The translations under genes were made by a program, and so were the position numbers. Source: a virus. Taken from it: DNA of 64,000 nt. Below, one piece after another: positions 63,340 through 64,000 of the stretch. Every line of letters starts with the position of its first letter. The first letter of the stretch is position 1. The notes under the pieces were generated by a model that searched no databases, was not told where the DNA came from, and worked only from the letters and a program-made list of their open reading frames with translations. The stretch spans positions 62,001-126,000 of the IMG/VR virus record IMGVR_UViG_3300020810_001156; one strand, written 5' to 3'.

Positions 63340-64000
63340 ATGGCAGATGAATTAATTCCATTAAACGCATTTAAATCAGTAGTTGCAACTTTGACTGGTG
63401 AGGAAGACCAGGTGTATAAAGCACCTACTGGTGTTTCTACTATTATATTATCGGCTCAAATTACAAACAATGGTACACAAACCCAAGAAGTTGTAATTAA
63501 GTTAGCACCAAACAGAATTTTACCAGTTCCACAAGTTGCTGGAATTGCAAATTCAGGAAGTTTCTTCTCATCATCAGCATTAATAGTTGAAAATAAAAAT
63601 TTCCTTAAAAAAGAAGTAGCTGCTTACACTAGATTCAATAATAATCTTCAAGAAATTCCATTTGGATTTTCATCATCAAGATATGAAGAATATGTTGAAA
63701 CCGCTGTAAACGCTGTAACATTTGATATAATTAATAGTGGTAGTACAATTAGAACCAATAAAGCGGCACTATCTTTTTATGATAAAGATGGTGTATTATT
63801 GATTCCATCAAATCAAATTACAGCATCAATAAATGCAATATCGTACACAAATACACTTGCTCAGAAAATTATTCTAAATGAATCAGTAACGGGTTCTGAT
63901 GATGTAGATAGATTATATCAATCAAGCGTAACACAATCAATTAATACTAATTTAATAGCTGAAAGTGGTTCATCAAATATTATAAGAGAACTATTTACTG
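63340..64000 (+). CDS. Structural protein with a diverged giant-type repeat (partial, runs off the window)
   Basis: An ATG at 63340 (MADELIPLNAFKSVVATLTG) opens a frame that stays open to the window end, 220 codons. Residues 1-70 are beta-rich (VSTIILSAQITNNGTQTQEV). Residues about 80-185 follow the layout of the upstream giant repeats: LIVENKNFLKKEVAAY, then SSSRYEEYVETAVNAVTFDI, then a FYDKDG end and TNTLAQKIILNE, which parallels LAQKLIQN. The Cys and the YGGNERS segment are missing, so it is a diverged copy. It is likely another component of the same virion structure. The C-terminus is not visible. Confidence 0.75.
   Translation, partial: MADELIPLNAFKSVVATLTGEEDQVYKAPTGVSTIILSAQITNNGTQTQEVVIKLAPNRILPVPQVAGIANSGSFFSSSALIVENKNFLKKEVAAYTRFNNNLQEIPFGFSSSRYEEYVETAVNAVTFDIINSGSTIRTNKAALSFYDKDGVLLIPSNQITASINAISYTNTLAQKIILNESVTGSDDVDRLYQSSVTQSINTNLIAESGSSNIIRELFT

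Noticed and set aside
1-64000. Stop-codon recoding, known in some Bacteroidetes phages
   Set aside because: TAG ends several clear genes (for example the dehydrogenase at 13234 and the adenylyltransferase at 26795), TGA ends others, and no gene needs readthrough.

Overview
The window is one continuous stretch of a large, AT-rich, T4-like contractile-tailed phage (myovirus) genome. Almost every gene lies on the + strand, genes overlap or abut, and no gap exceeds about 215 bases. The head genes follow T4-like order: large terminase, portal, prohead core proteins, prohead protease, acidic scaffold, major capsid, neck and tail-completion proteins. Three promoters match the Bacteroidetes/Flavobacteria sigma-A pattern (TTTG, exactly 20 bp, TATATTTG), so the host is probably a bacterium of that phylum. 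TAA, TAG and TGA are all used as stops, so the genetic code is standard. No tRNA, CRISPR array, integrase or IS element was seen.

Layout. 1-7620: baseplate and structural genes, with a gp7/gpI-like wedge protein and two paralogous virion proteins. 7627-13234: a DNA-metabolism block read from host-type promoters (GIY-YIG nuclease, DnaG-like primase, an SbcD-SbcC fusion, a short nucleotide-sugar dehydrogenase). 13227-13789: the only minus-strand genes (RHH protein, DUF2452 protein). 13880-22689: a 2802-residue tail fibre carrying an embedded Hint (intein-like) domain, and its probable assembly chaperone. 22739-27959: a glycosylation cassette (three-domain GT4/methyltransferase/GT25-like protein, autotransporter-type heptosyltransferase, and split HldE-like adenylyltransferase and kinase), flanked on both sides by paralogous coiled-coil genes. 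28005-31151: a fusion of an NMNAT-like nucleotidyltransferase with a ligase-like KxDG domain. 31197-45230: DNA packaging and head morphogenesis. 45361-48808: neck and tail completion. 48811-64000: a 4828-residue protein with 24 copies of a roughly 100-residue repeat in six capped blocks, then the start of a second gene holding a diverged copy.

Regulation. A 13-base motif, TTATATTTATATA, or a close variant lies just upstream of 13 structural or late genes. It looks like the Bacteroidetes -7 box with its last G changed to A and is the likely phage late promoter. Several copies run directly into inverted repeats. Two strong rho-independent terminators (after 6378 and after the capsid gene) separate late units. 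The replication genes and the glycosylation cassette have host-type promoters instead, suggesting expression before the late genes.

The most unusual elements are the phage-borne heptosylation cassette next to very large Ser-rich fibres, the Hint domain inside the tail fibre with Ser at its first position and Pro after its terminal Asn, and the modular super-repeat protein. All function calls come from reading motifs and gene order; none was tested by database search.
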